From a virus, in the IMG/VR virus record IMGVR_UViG_3300025435_000018, positions 1-64,000 of that record: DNA of 64,000 nucleotides. One strand, written 5' to 3'. This document shows positions 30,388 to 36,852 of the stretch, piece after piece (position 1 is the stretch's first letter; each line of letters starts with the position of its first letter). Both the position numbers and the translations under genes were made by a program. The notes under the pieces were generated by a model. It was given only the letters and a program-made list of their open reading frames with translations, was not told the DNA's origin and did no database searches.

Positions 30388-30587
30388 GCCCACCTCAACA
30401 AGAATGCTGTTACTTCTTCAGGAGTCTTGAACTGCCACATGTCATAGCTCATTCTAACACCGCATGAATTTTCCTGGCTCCACTGTTGGACTTGATACAA
30501 CACAATGTCGAAGTTTATGGGCTCAGTCCAAGTACACTGGAGCCAAAGGCCCTGGGGTTTGCGATCAAGCGTGGTCCATTTTAACAT
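30384..30587 (-). CDS. small F-x-L-R-W family protein (67 aa)
   Basis: Ends PEEVTAFLLRWA. I start it at the ATG at 30587 (MLKWTTLDRK) because GGAG precedes it; a longer frame in the same phase lacks such a site and would reach into the divergent GIY-YIG promoter. Central QVQQWSQENSCGVRMSYD segment as in paralogues. Confidence 0.7.
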   Translation of the reverse strand: MLKWTTLDRKPQGLWLQCTWTEPINFDIVLYQVQQWSQENSCGVRMSYDMWQFKTPEEVTAFLLRWA

Positions 30588-30617
30588 GCTTACAGTCTCC
30601 ACGAAATTTGAAACCGC

Positions 30618-30625
30618 TATAAATA
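30618..30625 (+). promoter_or_regulatory. late promoter TATAAATA, leaderless geometry
   Basis: Perfect TATAAATA on the plus strand, 5 bases before the ATG of the GIY-YIG gene at 30631. It is bracketed by a four-base inverted repeat CGCT/AGCG. Confidence 0.75.
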
Positions 30626-30630
30626 AGCGT

Positions 30631-31323
30631 ATGACATACAAACTTTATATCAAAACACATACAAAGACGGGATTGAAATATCTTGGGTATACCCGCCAAA
30701 ACCCACTCACTTACAAAGGTTCTGGAAAATACTGGAAACTTCATTTGACTAAACACGGAAATGATGTTGAAACAGAAATACTCCACGAAACCTCCGATAA
30801 GAAAGAAATCAATCGTCTTGGTATACATTATAGCACACTTTGGAATATTGTCGCAAGCCCAGAATGGGCTAATCTTAAAGAAGAAGCAGGGGATGGTGGA
30901 GCGATTCCACAAAAACCAGAATGGAACGCAAAACGATCAGCTGCCTTAAAAGGTCGCAAATTCAGCGAAGAACACAAAGCAAATTTGTCAAAAGCAAATA
31001 CAGGTAGAAAAGATACCCGAAGCCCAGAGACAAAGGCGCAAGCCGCTATAAAAGCATCAGCAAAACTCAAAGGTCGCAAAAAGCCCGAAGGGTTTAGTGG
31101 AGCTGTTAGTAAAAGAAAACTTGGCACAAAACACTCCGAAGAAACATTACACAAAATGAAAACGGCTTGGACCGCGGAAAGAAAGGCCGCACAAGCAGAA
31201 AGGCGGCAAATTCAAAATGAAAATGCCCCGTTGCTTGTTTGCCCACATTGTGGAAAACAAAGCAAAAATAAGGGCAATATGAACAGATATCATTTTGATA
31301 ACTGCACCAAGTGCTTACACTGA
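30631..31323 (+). CDS. GIY-YIG-type homing endonuclease with C-terminal zinc finger (230 aa)
   Basis: The N-terminal TYKLYIKTHTKTGLKYLGYT is a degenerate GIY-YIG core with a following KGSGKYWKLHLTKHG, a pattern also seen in T4-like phage endonucleases. Middle: NUMOD3-like repeats (GRKFSEEHKANLSKANTGRK and GTKHSEETLHKMKTAW). C-terminus: CPHCGKQSKNKGNMNRYHFDNC, a zinc finger. It is on the plus strand, flanked by minus-strand genes, and is probably an intrusive mobile gene. The stop overlaps the convergent gene by 34 bases. Confidence 0.8.
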   Translation: MTYKLYIKTHTKTGLKYLGYTRQNPLTYKGSGKYWKLHLTKHGNDVETEILHETSDKKEINRLGIHYSTLWNIVASPEWANLKEEAGDGGAIPQKPEWNAKRSAALKGRKFSEEHKANLSKANTGRKDTRSPETKAQAAIKASAKLKGRKKPEGFSGAVSKRKLGTKHSEETLHKMKTAWTAERKAAQAERRQIQNENAPLLVCPHCGKQSKNKGNMNRYHFDNCTKCLH

Positions 31324-31640
31324 CTTCTAAAACGGAATCCTGAACAAGTACAGGTCATGCCGTTTTCAGTACGCTCCACCGTATACTTGTCACCCTTGCT
31401 ACCTGTCACAGTCCAACGTGGATTGAGATTTTCTTCAGTGGCAATTTTGTAGCCCCAAGTATTTTTAACCGGGGTGAACTTGCGTCCACGAGTGTCAATG
31501 CGAATAAAACGCTTGAAGGTCTTTACCTCACCGCTGTTTGGCGCCACGTAGGCATACATCTTGCTTTTGTCATCACTGAGCAGGTAAACGCCGTTGGCGG
31601 TATTGTCTTGATAGACTGTGGTCTCTTGATAAAATTTCAT
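31290..31640 (-). CDS. SWIM-type zinc finger protein (116 aa)
   Basis: The C-terminus has CTCSGFRFRSQCKHL, a C-x-C-x(n)-C-x-H SWIM zinc finger. The rest is a beta-rich domain (GVYLLSDDKSKMYAYVAPN, then TFKRFIRIDTRGRKF). SWIM domains bind nucleic acids or proteins. It starts at MKFYQETTV (31640), sharing TGATG with the upstream gene; an earlier in-frame codon would lie inside that gene. Confidence 0.75.
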   Translation of the reverse strand: MKFYQETTVYQDNTANGVYLLSDDKSKMYAYVAPNSGEVKTFKRFIRIDTRGRKFTPVKNTWGYKIATEENLNPRWTVTGSKGDKYTVERTENGMTCTCSGFRFRSQCKHLVQLSK

Positions 31641-31891
31641 CAGTAGTCTCCGCTCAACAAGAACATGGTCAAGTCCGGGCCTTCGACACGCACACATTGA
31701 TTGGCATAACGTGTTGCGCTTTGGCTGTGAACTGTGCTGTTGTTGCCTTTGTAGGTCCATTCCACACGAATCTGCTTGGGCGTGAACTTGATGATCTTAC
31801 CCAGCTTCATGCCACCATAGGGTGCAGGAAACACCACATAGTCGTCGATGGCCAATTCACGTTTAAGAAAATCTCGATGTTCAGTAGTCAT
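31640..31891 (-). CDS. KOW/SH3-like small protein (83 aa)
   Basis: RELAIDDYVVFPAPYGGMKLG followed by IIKFTPKQIRVEW has the SH3-type beta barrel pattern seen in small phage regulators. It ends PDLTMFLLSGDY, a decayed F-x-L tail. A similar protein occurs at 36389-36640. Coupling by ATGA/TGATG at both ends. Confidence 0.7.
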   Translation of the reverse strand: MTTEHRDFLKRELAIDDYVVFPAPYGGMKLGKIIKFTPKQIRVEWTYKGNNSTVHSQSATRYANQCVRVEGPDLTMFLLSGDY

Positions 31892-32088
31892 TGTGAGTCC
31901 TGTTTAGTAGTGGGTACAAAATCAAAGCGCCAGTCTGTGCCCCGGTACAGGTCACGGGCCATTTCTTGCATTTCACGCTCTAGTCCTTCTAGAGTACGAG
32001 TCTGCCAAACTGACGTGCTGAACAGACGCTCGCCGGTGCGAAAACGAAGATCACGCTTGTAAATGTACATGGTGTAGGTTTGTTTCAC
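31888..32088 (-). CDS. hypothetical protein, GTG start (66 aa)
   Basis: Begins VKQTYTMYIYKRDLRFRTGE. CAGGAACTCGCA before the GTG at 32088 copies the arrangement CAGGAGTTGGCA/AATG used by nearby genes, so I prefer it to the leaderless ATG at 32109 (in frame, 6 bases from the -10). Charged, soluble. Unknown function. Confidence 0.55.
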   Translation of the reverse strand: MKQTYTMYIYKRDLRFRTGERLFSTSVWQTRTLEGLEREMQEMARDLYRGTDWRFDFVPTTKQDSQ

Positions 32089-32115
32089 TGCGAGTTCCTG
32101 CGTTGTCATATGCGT

Positions 32116-32144
32116 ATTATACAACCAAAATCATTTTGGGTCAA
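32116..32144 (-). promoter_or_regulatory. sigma-70 promoter with AATG element
   Basis: TTGACC (32139-32144), a 17-base spacer starting CAAAATGA, TATAAT (32116-32121). The sequence is nearly identical to the promoter at 11717-11745. Confidence 0.8.
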
Positions 32145-32398
32145 ACAAGTTGAAAGTATTTTTGATTGCTTTGGATTTTGACCACTTGCAACAGGCCCAT
32201 TTTGTAGAGGTAGTAGTCGGTGTACTCGTTGCCTGGATAACCTGTAGAAGTGCGAGGATTGGGATCAATATTAGCAGCTCGCAACATGTCAGCGCGACTA
32301 CGAACTTGACCGTCTTGCATCAAGTCCAGAACCTGTTGCATTTTTTTGTTGATTTTAGCAGGAACTCGTGTTGCCCAAGTATCGTAGTTGCATTTCAT
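32141..32398 (-). CDS. winged-helix-like small protein (85 aa)
   Basis: INKKMQQVLDLMQDGQVRSR then ADMLRAANIDPNPRTSTGYPGN looks like a helix-turn-helix with a wing; the first 20 residues are a Tyr/Trp-rich lead. It could bind DNA. AGGAG 7 bases before the ATG at 32398 fixes the start. Confidence 0.65.
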   Translation of the reverse strand: MKCNYDTWATRVPAKINKKMQQVLDLMQDGQVRSRADMLRAANIDPNPRTSTGYPGNEYTDYYLYKMGLLQVVKIQSNQKYFQLV

Positions 32399-32430
32399 TT
32401 CCAACTCCTGTTTTGCTTTGCTATGTGTAT

Positions 32431-32459
32431 ATTATAGCACGGATGCCATTTCTGGACAA
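32431..32459 (-). promoter_or_regulatory. sigma-70 promoter with AATG element
   Basis: TTGTCC (32454-32459), a 17-base spacer beginning AGAAATGG and ending TGC, TATAAT (32431-32436). Confidence 0.75.
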
Positions 32460-32476
32460 ATCACAACAAGTAATAC

Positions 32477-32755
32477 TCAAGTAGTACTAAATCGAGCCCT
32501 GTGTGCTTGTACTGCACGGGCACGGGCCACAGCCAATCTTATTTTAATGTAGTCACTCAGTTCAAGATCATCCTGTGCTCGGCGCTCAGGCGCAAGCACA
32601 ACTTCAGGACGGCGATATAAGACCTGTAGGTCCAATTCGTCAGGACCCGGTGCATCATCGTTGTCGTCGTCAGTTAACTCATTTAGTGTTAGTAGACGTC
32701 TTTGCGCTTTTGGTAGTGCATGGACCAAAGCGCTTCTGGTCACAGTCCGACTCAT
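32477..32755 (-). CDS. helical protein, start uncertain (92 aa)
   Basis: C-terminal part is clearly coding: QVLYRRPEVVLAPERRAQDD then LELSDYIKIRLAVARARAVQ. I begin it at MSRTVTRSALVHAL (32755). The frame is open to 32866, where it would add a hydrophobic signal-like stretch (RFVILALALLAASS). That region is also covered by another plausible frame (32679-32891), and only one of the two is likely real there. Confidence 0.6.
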   Translation of the reverse strand: MSRTVTRSALVHALPKAQRRLLTLNELTDDDNDDAPGPDELDLQVLYRRPEVVLAPERRAQDDLELSDYIKIRLAVARARAVQAHRARFSTT

Positions 32756-32891
32756 CAAGACGGAACGTTTGTGGTAGACGAAAGTTCCGTCCACCGAAGT
32801 CGTCTTTGCCGGGCTTGGGCTCGAAGCGGCTAAAAGGGCCAGAGCCAGAATTACAAATCTCATCATAATAGTGTCGATTAAAATCTAACAT
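32679..32891 (-). CDS. hypothetical protein, overlaps next gene (70 aa)
   Basis: The frame gives a protein-like composition (SRFEPKPGKDDFGGRNFRLP, then QTFRLDESDCDQKR) and starts at an ATG close to a TATATATAG box. It overlaps the downstream gene by 77 bases even with that gene shortened, which is unusual here, so I rate it as possible only. Confidence 0.4.
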   Translation of the reverse strand: MLDFNRHYYDEICNSGSGPFSRFEPKPGKDDFGGRNFRLPQTFRLDESDCDQKRFGPCTTKSAKTSTNTK

Positions 32892-32960
32892 GGGTTGATA
32901 GCATCTAATTGCTATATATACAACGTGTTAGCGACTGTTTGCGTTGACACGTTTGGAAAA

Positions 32961-32982
32961 GAAAAACCCGCCGAAGCGGGTT
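32961..32982 (-). terminator. intrinsic terminator downstream of the tmRNA
   Basis: AACCCGC / GCGGGTT hairpin with TTCG-type loop and U-run on the minus strand. It ends the tmRNA transcript. Confidence 0.85.
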
Positions 32983-33390
32983 CTGCTATTTTGGTTAAGA
33001 AGGCATAACTGCCCCCTGGGTTTCGCTGTTTAGGCGAATGCTGCCTCTGTACGAGCAACTCGGGTTCCGCCGAAACGGAAACCTTTAGCTGCTTTTACTT
33101 TGACTGCCCCGATTTTTGTAGATGTTTTTGCATTTACGTTTTTTTGTCGTCTTCGGCCAGGTTCCCCCAACCCTACGGCTTCCACATTGCCGAGCGCCAT
33201 TACCCTTACTCTTTGCCCTGTCGAATCCTTTCAGGCCCAACTAAGTAGTTTAACCCAAGTGCTTCGTGTCCTGTCTTAAGGGGTCACGGCCTTGTCCGAT
33301 AGAAGACAGGCAAGAAAATCGGTTAACTAAATCAAACTACTTAGGTGGACCTGCCGGCATACGATAGCCGGGTCCAGAACACTTTTCTTA
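32983..33390 (-). ncRNA. ssrA: putative circularly permuted (two-piece) tmRNA
   Basis: A stretch of about 400 bases with no convincing protein gene has tmRNA features in permuted order on the minus strand. (a) Coding piece: 5' GGGCCTG (33232-33238), then the signature GGATTCGACAGGG (33217-33229), then a tag frame from GCA at 33131 to TAA at 33030 (33 residues: AKTSTKIGAVKVKAAKGFRF then GGTRVARTEAAFA). (b) Acceptor piece upstream: P2 strand TGTTCTG, GAC, T-arm-like CCGGC-TATCGTAT-GCCGG (33354-33371), then CAGGTCC-ACC (33344-33353). CAGGTCC pairs with GGGCCTG over 7 bp (one G-U). (c) The intervening 33239-33343 folds by itself with a long inverted repeat. tmRNA rescues stalled ribosomes and tags the product for proteolysis; ClpP is encoded in the same window. 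The T-loop is non-canonical. Ends are approximate. Confidence 0.8.
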
Positions 33391-33412
33391 ATAACAGTTT
33401 ACGCTGTTCTTT

Positions 33413-34267
33413 TTATTTAACTTTTCTTGCACGGAACGCAACTCTTATGCTCATAATAGTGTTGTTTCTATTACGTGTTGGTTGTGTACTGTGCAGGGTA
33501 CGTCCATCATAGATGATTAATCTGTTGGGACGCAAACACACCAAGGCACCTTCATCTTGCCATCCAATGTTATAGTTACGGCGTTGTTGACTAGGCCCGT
33601 CATTGAATTGTTGATGATCACCTGTAGCACCTGTGGGGTCTTCAGGATAGAATACAAGTTCACCGCCCCAACTTGGATACCATTCAAGTGTGGCGACATA
33701 CAACATAGTCACAGTATTTTCATCACTGAGATCGGATGTGTCTCTATGTACATAGCCCTGTAGTGTCAGTTCATCATGTCGACTACCGTTGGCATAGCAT
33801 CTCCAGCCCTGTTCAATATTGGGATCTTGTGTAGCAGGCATGGGGTAGTCTTTCCAAGCCATGCCCTCGGGCTCGCCGTCTAGGGTATACTGGTTGTCTA
33901 ACTTGAGATTAATGCTGTCCCACAGTTCACCAATAACGGGATGTTTTTCTTTAACACTGGCCTCATCAACACCAAACATGGTGCGCGGCTGTGAACAAGT
34001 TGGTCTACGTGCCGCAGGCCCAATCCAAGATGCATCCCATTCATTGGGTTTGAACAGTTGCATTTCAGAGTGCGTACCTATCCAATATTGGTGCCAAGGG
34101 CAGTTCATTAGATAGTCATAAATTTTCTTGTGCTGTGCTTGATCAAGAAAATTGTCATGCACTTCCCAATTGGGCAGTCGTTCAACTCCAGGAATTGAAA
34201 AGGGCGGTTCGTTGTGTTCTTTGAACACGCTGGGTTTTTCTTTGTAGGGTAGTCGGACGTAGCTCAT
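33413..34267 (-). CDS. 2-oxoglutarate/Fe(II) oxygenase (284 aa)
   Basis: Has the HxD iron site in YVHRDTSDLSDE and the distal His plus Arg of the facial triad in LIIYDGRTLHSTQPTRNRNN (His, then Arg ~10 residues on). A WGGELVFYPED strand lies between. This is the prolyl-4-hydroxylase-like fold common in T4-like phages, hydroxylating a protein or small molecule; substrate unknown. A late box (AATAAATA, 34283-34290) lies 15 bases upstream of the ATG. The gene ends immediately before the tmRNA acceptor piece. Confidence 0.8.
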   Translation of the reverse strand: MSYVRLPYKEKPSVFKEHNEPPFSIPGVERLPNWEVHDNFLDQAQHKKIYDYLMNCPWHQYWIGTHSEMQLFKPNEWDASWIGPAARRPTCSQPRTMFGVDEASVKEKHPVIGELWDSINLKLDNQYTLDGEPEGMAWKDYPMPATQDPNIEQGWRCYANGSRHDELTLQGYVHRDTSDLSDENTVTMLYVATLEWYPSWGGELVFYPEDPTGATGDHQQFNDGPSQQRRNYNIGWQDEGALVCLRPNRLIIYDGRTLHSTQPTRNRNNTIMSIRVAFRARKVK

Positions 34268-34282
34268 AATTGATTATACAGA

Positions 34283-34290
34283 TATTTATT
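34283..34290 (-). promoter_or_regulatory. late promoter box AATAAATA
   Basis: AATAAATA on the minus strand 15 bases before the ATG of the oxygenase at 34267. Confidence 0.55.
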
Positions 34291-34413
34291 AGTCTAGGCA
34301 GTGCATCTGACTTCACAGATAGTAGGGCGAACATCCCTAGACACTGTAAGCCGGTATAAGCGGTCGTGTCGTCCTAGCTAATACCCACGAAAGGGGCACA
34401 GGGCCCCTTTTTT
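34290..34413 (+). ncRNA. possible structured small RNA with terminator
   Basis: No protein gene fits here. On the plus strand a closing helix CAGTG/CACTG encloses two hairpins, ATCTG-acttca-CAGAT and TAGGG-cgaacat-CCCTA, giving a three-way junction. An intrinsic terminator follows (AAGGGGC / GCCCCTT plus six T, 34391-34413). The multi-branched fold plus terminator suggests a stable small RNA. I see no promoter of consensus type, and no tRNA can be fitted. Confidence 0.4.
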
Positions 34414-34427
34414 GCACACTTGCAGAA

Positions 34428-34772
34428 TTACTCTGCGGCTTCTGTGTCTTTGGCTTCAGCACGTGCCTTGATGGCTTCCATGCTGGGCTTTGCCTTGACC
34501 TTAGTGGCCTTGGTCTTGACTGTGGCCACTGAATTGTATTTTGCATCTGCGCTGTCAATAGCCTCGCGGTATGCTGGGTTAGCATACAGCTCATGTGTCT
34601 TGAGGAAAGTGACCACTGCGGGCTTGTCCATACCGTGTGGCAACTCGATCAGCTGAATGTCTTGATCGCTCTTGCTCAAGATCTTGATACGGCTCACAAT
34701 GTCGTTAGCGAAACGAACCTTGTATGCGCCTTTGTTTTTGCTAACGCCTGCAACAGTGAAAAGTTTATCCAT
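34428..34772 (-). CDS. conserved phage protein (114 aa)
   Basis: N-terminus MDKLFTVAGVSKNKGAYKVR then FANDIVSRIKILSK is like a conserved T4-like protein often found near replication genes. The C-terminal 40 residues are Lys/Ala/Thr-rich and probably disordered. GGAG precedes the ATG (34772); an earlier in-frame start lacks a site. Promoter at 34833-34861. Confidence 0.75.
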   Translation of the reverse strand: MDKLFTVAGVSKNKGAYKVRFANDIVSRIKILSKSDQDIQLIELPHGMDKPAVVTFLKTHELYANPAYREAIDSADAKYNSVATVKTKATKVKAKPSMEAIKARAEAKDTEAAE

Positions 34773-34832
34773 TTGAAATACTCCAGTTAAGTTGATTGAA
34801 AAACCAGTTGTCTTCATCGACAACGTATTCAA

Positions 34833-34861
34833 ATTGTAGCAGATAAGTCATTTGGCGTCAA
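34833..34861 (-). promoter_or_regulatory. sigma-70 promoter with AATG element
   Basis: TTGACG (34856-34861), a 17-base spacer starting CCAAATGA and ending TGC, TACAAT (34833-34838). Confidence 0.7.
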
Positions 34862-34889
34862 CCACAATTTGAATTTCTTTTAGCCAAAA

Positions 34890-35018
34890 TTACTTGGCCA
34901 ATTCTTGACTTTGGGTTTTGACTGCTTCAACACCATGGTCCATAATTCGAGCTACACCCGAAAAGCCCACAGTGGCAACAATCAAACCCAACACGAAACC
35001 AATTGCAAGTTTGGTCAT
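34890..35018 (-). CDS. membrane peptide (42 aa)
   Basis: Found in a gap: MTKLAIGFVLGLIVATVGF, one N-terminal membrane helix, then a soluble tail ending SQELAK. AAGGGG lies upstream of the ATG. It is followed closely by the start of the conserved phage gene's promoter. Function unknown. Confidence 0.65.
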   Translation of the reverse strand: MTKLAIGFVLGLIVATVGFSGVARIMDHGVEAVKTQSQELAK

Positions 35019-35020
35019 GC

Positions 35021-35242
35021 TTACCCCTTAGAGTTAGTGCTAGTTGAACTTTTGAACAAGAGACCGAACAATGCGCTCAGGCCCCACCCTTGCAACCAAG
35101 TGATTTCTTTCACTCCGGTTACTGCATCCACCAAGCAACCATTCCACAGCATGTAGACTGGCCAACTCAGCAAGAAACTGATAAACAGGATAGTGGCAAT
35201 GACTACCACTGCACCTGTAACTACTAACAAAAATTTATCCAT
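35021..35242 (-). CDS. small membrane protein (73 aa)
   Basis: Two hydrophobic regions: residues 4-25 (VVTGAVVVIATILFISFLL) and about 50-62 (GWGLSALFGLLF). The pattern LW-x-x-x-L ... W-x-ALGL occurs in small phage membrane proteins. It sits beside a 42-residue membrane peptide gene. Function unknown. Confidence 0.7.
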   Translation of the reverse strand: MDKFLLVVTGAVVVIATILFISFLLSWPVYMLWNGCLVDAVTGVKEITWLQGWGLSALFGLLFKSSTSTNSKG

Positions 35243-35253
35243 TTACTATCTCC

Positions 35254-35703
35254 TTAGGCTTCCACGGGTTGAACTGCAAGTGCTTGTGTCAAGGGTACCA
35301 ACTTGTTGCCAAATTCAGCATCACTGCCGTAAGTGGTGCCCACGTACCACACACCATCACGCATGATGTAGTAGTATTCTGCGGCACAGTTATCGCATTG
35401 TTCCAAAAACTGTTCAAACGTGTGTGCCACTTGAAACTCTGTACCAGTCTCTTTACGATCGCGTCCGTAAAAGACTGTGCAGATGCCCGAGGGCTTGTCA
35501 AAACTGTGTTCAACACCTTCGGGAATTTCCACTTCAGGGCACAGGCTGCTCAAGTCACCTAGCGCCACTAGGAAGTTGGCCTTAGAGCTGTCATAGTGCT
35601 CTTGCAACATCTTGCCATTATAATCCAGATAACCGTCCCAATGACAGTAAACTGATTTACACTTGTCACCGTGCATGACACCAATACGACTACGTGTTCC
35701 CAT
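35254..35703 (-). CDS. conserved hypothetical phage protein (149 aa)
   Basis: Starts MGTRSRIGVMHGDKCKSVYC, then HWDGYLDYNGKMLQEHYDSS, a recognisable conserved phage motif (R-IGV-x-HG-K-x-x-x-YCHWDGY). The middle has LEIPEGVEHSFDKPSG and ends with a YYIMRDGVWYVG strand. AAGGAG before the ATG at 35703 is a good site. Possibly an ADP-ribose/nucleotide-binding or antirestriction-like fold; not proven. Confidence 0.75.
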   Translation of the reverse strand: MGTRSRIGVMHGDKCKSVYCHWDGYLDYNGKMLQEHYDSSKANFLVALGDLSSLCPEVEIPEGVEHSFDKPSGICTVFYGRDRKETGTEFQVAHTFEQFLEQCDNCAAEYYYIMRDGVWYVGTTYGSDAEFGNKLVPLTQALAVQPVEA

Positions 35704-35714
35704 TCTGCTTCTCC

Positions 35715-35954
35715 TTAAGCCATGTTGAGTTGAACTTGCAAACCTTCCCAAGTGCCGGCGAGACCGCAAGCAGATTGGTCTGCGGCGCCTGTGCCGCTAC
35801 GTGTGAATTCCAGTGCATCCAATGCCTTTTGTGTTGCGGCATTGCATTTCATGAAGTCGCCAACGCCTGCACGAATTTGTCGTGCAGTAGCATAAAATGA
35901 CACTTCGCCAACATTAACACGAAAACGCTGTGCCTGTTTAAAACGCTTGATCAT
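35715..35954 (-). CDS. hypothetical protein (79 aa)
   Basis: MIKRFKQAQRFRVNVGEVSF then YATARQIRAGVGDFMKCNAA: basic and helical with a beta start. AAGGAGTTGGCA is placed correctly for ATG 35954; an upstream ATG at 35978 would be leaderless. Unknown function. Confidence 0.65.
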   Translation of the reverse strand: MIKRFKQAQRFRVNVGEVSFYATARQIRAGVGDFMKCNAATQKALDALEFTRSGTGAADQSACGLAGTWEGLQVQLNMA

Positions 35955-35984
35955 TGCCAACTCCTTTTTGCTTAACATGTCATT

Positions 35985-36013
35985 ATTATAGCAAAGATTT
36001 CATTTCTGGGCAA
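35985..36013 (-). promoter_or_regulatory. sigma-70 promoter with AATG element
   Basis: TTGCCC (36008-36013), a 17-base spacer beginning AGAAATGA and ending TGC, TATAAT (35985-35990). Confidence 0.75.
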
Positions 36014-36030
36014 ATCACAAAAAGTAATAC

Positions 36031-36297
36031 TTAATGCTGAACTTGCAACAAGACCACGCTGGCGTCGGCTTCGTTGACAAAGCTGATCCAGTAGGGACGA
36101 TATACGCTACCCCGATTGGCGTGCCCAAAATTTGCCTTCCAAATGCAAGATGCTTTGTATTGGCTACCGTGCATGGCATAGAAAATATTTTCAACACGGG
36201 GACAAGACTTGGTATCATAGCTGTCCCAACGGAAAGCCCATCGGTGGCCTAATTCTTTGTAGGCTTTGTGTCTACGATTTAATTTTACCAACTTCAT
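36031..36297 (-). CDS. small protein, divergent L-L tail (88 aa)
   Basis: Starts MKLVKLNRRHKAYKELGHRW and ends NEADASVVLLQVQH, a weak copy of the F-x-L tail (D-A-x-x-V-x-LL). The overlap with the 32-residue gene upstream (ATGA, 36294-36297) supports the start chosen here; a longer frame lacks a ribosome binding site. Function unknown. Confidence 0.65.
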   Translation of the reverse strand: MKLVKLNRRHKAYKELGHRWAFRWDSYDTKSCPRVENIFYAMHGSQYKASCIWKANFGHANRGSVYRPYWISFVNEADASVVLLQVQH

Positions 36298-36392
36298 TTC
36301 TTTAATCCATATGACTTGGCAGCGTATTCGTAGCTGTCTCGACTCTGTTGCCAAGATTTAGAGAACAACCAATTGGCCAGACGAGTAATCAT
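36294..36392 (-). CDS. very small helical protein (32 aa)
   Basis: Found in a gap: MITRLANWLFSKSWQQSRDS then YEYAAKSYGLKK. Both ends are ATGA overlaps. An amphipathic helix is likely. Unknown function. Confidence 0.55.
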   Translation of the reverse strand: MITRLANWLFSKSWQQSRDSYEYAAKSYGLKK

Positions 36393-36640
36393 TGATAACC
36401 TTTCCGGAGTAACCACACAGTCACATCCTCTGCTGGGATCACGCACATTTCGTCACTGAACTTTACTACACTTTTTGTGGTCTTGCTGGGCTCTGCCAGT
36501 TTGATACGTACAGGGCCTCCTGAGTTTTGTCCGCCGGGGTGGGGCTTGCCAACGCCAATTACCCGGTAAACATTGGAGTAGAATACCACAAAATCATCCA
36601 CGTGAATTGGACGACCAATAATGTCTAATACTTCGTTCAT
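36389..36640 (-). CDS. KOW/SH3-like small protein (83 aa)
   Basis: DIIGRPIHVDDFVVFYSNVY and later VIGVGKPHPGG are a small beta-barrel pattern similar to the protein at 31640-31891. It ends PAEDVTVWLLRKGYQ, a divergent F-x-L tail. Starts at MNEVLD (36640), overlapping the RMF-like gene upstream by ATGA. Confidence 0.65.
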   Translation of the reverse strand: MNEVLDIIGRPIHVDDFVVFYSNVYRVIGVGKPHPGGQNSGGPVRIKLAEPSKTTKSVVKFSDEMCVIPAEDVTVWLLRKGYQ

Positions 36641-36852
36641 ACTGTTTTTCCTTCCTGTGCCACGATGCCTGTAAGAGTGCCATTCCAACCCTGTTGCCAC
36701 CACTGACCCATCATGCCACCATAGGGGCAGGCTGTGATGGGCAGGCCTTTGTCTCTGGCTGCACGTCCTGCTGCCCTTGCCTCTGTGGCTAGTCGGGCGT
36801 CTGTTTCATAGGTTGCGATACTGGCTGTTGCACCTGCTACTGGATTTATCAT
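36637..36852 (-). CDS. ribosome modulation factor-like protein (71 aa)
   Basis: The stretch AGRAARDKGLPITACPYGG then MMGQWWQQGWNGTLTG matches RMF: G-x-x-A-x-x-x-G-x-x-x-x-x-CPY-...-W-x-x-GW-x-x-A/TL. In bacteria RMF dimerises 70S ribosomes into inactive 100S particles. The first 28 residues (NPVAGATASIATYETDAR) are an extra N-terminal part not present in RMF (55 aa). A phage copy may hold ribosomes idle or protect them; inferred. Confidence 0.65.
   Translation of the reverse strand: MINPVAGATASIATYETDARLATEARAAGRAARDKGLPITACPYGGMMGQWWQQGWNGTLTGIVAQEGKTV

Noticed and set aside
32755-32866. Signal-peptide extension of the gene at 32477
   Set aside because: The hydrophobic stretch is read from bases that also encode a more protein-like frame at 32679-32891; no ribosome binding site favours either, so the extension was not adopted.
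32983-33400. Group I intron or a cluster of degenerate tRNAs
   Set aside because: The 7-bp acceptor pairing, the GGATTCGACAGGG signature and an in-frame tag ending in stop fit a tmRNA much better; no intron core motifs (P, Q, R, S) were seen.
34290-34413. tRNA gene on either strand
   Set aside because: No 7-bp acceptor stem with a canonical T-loop could be drawn on either strand; only a three-way junction appears.
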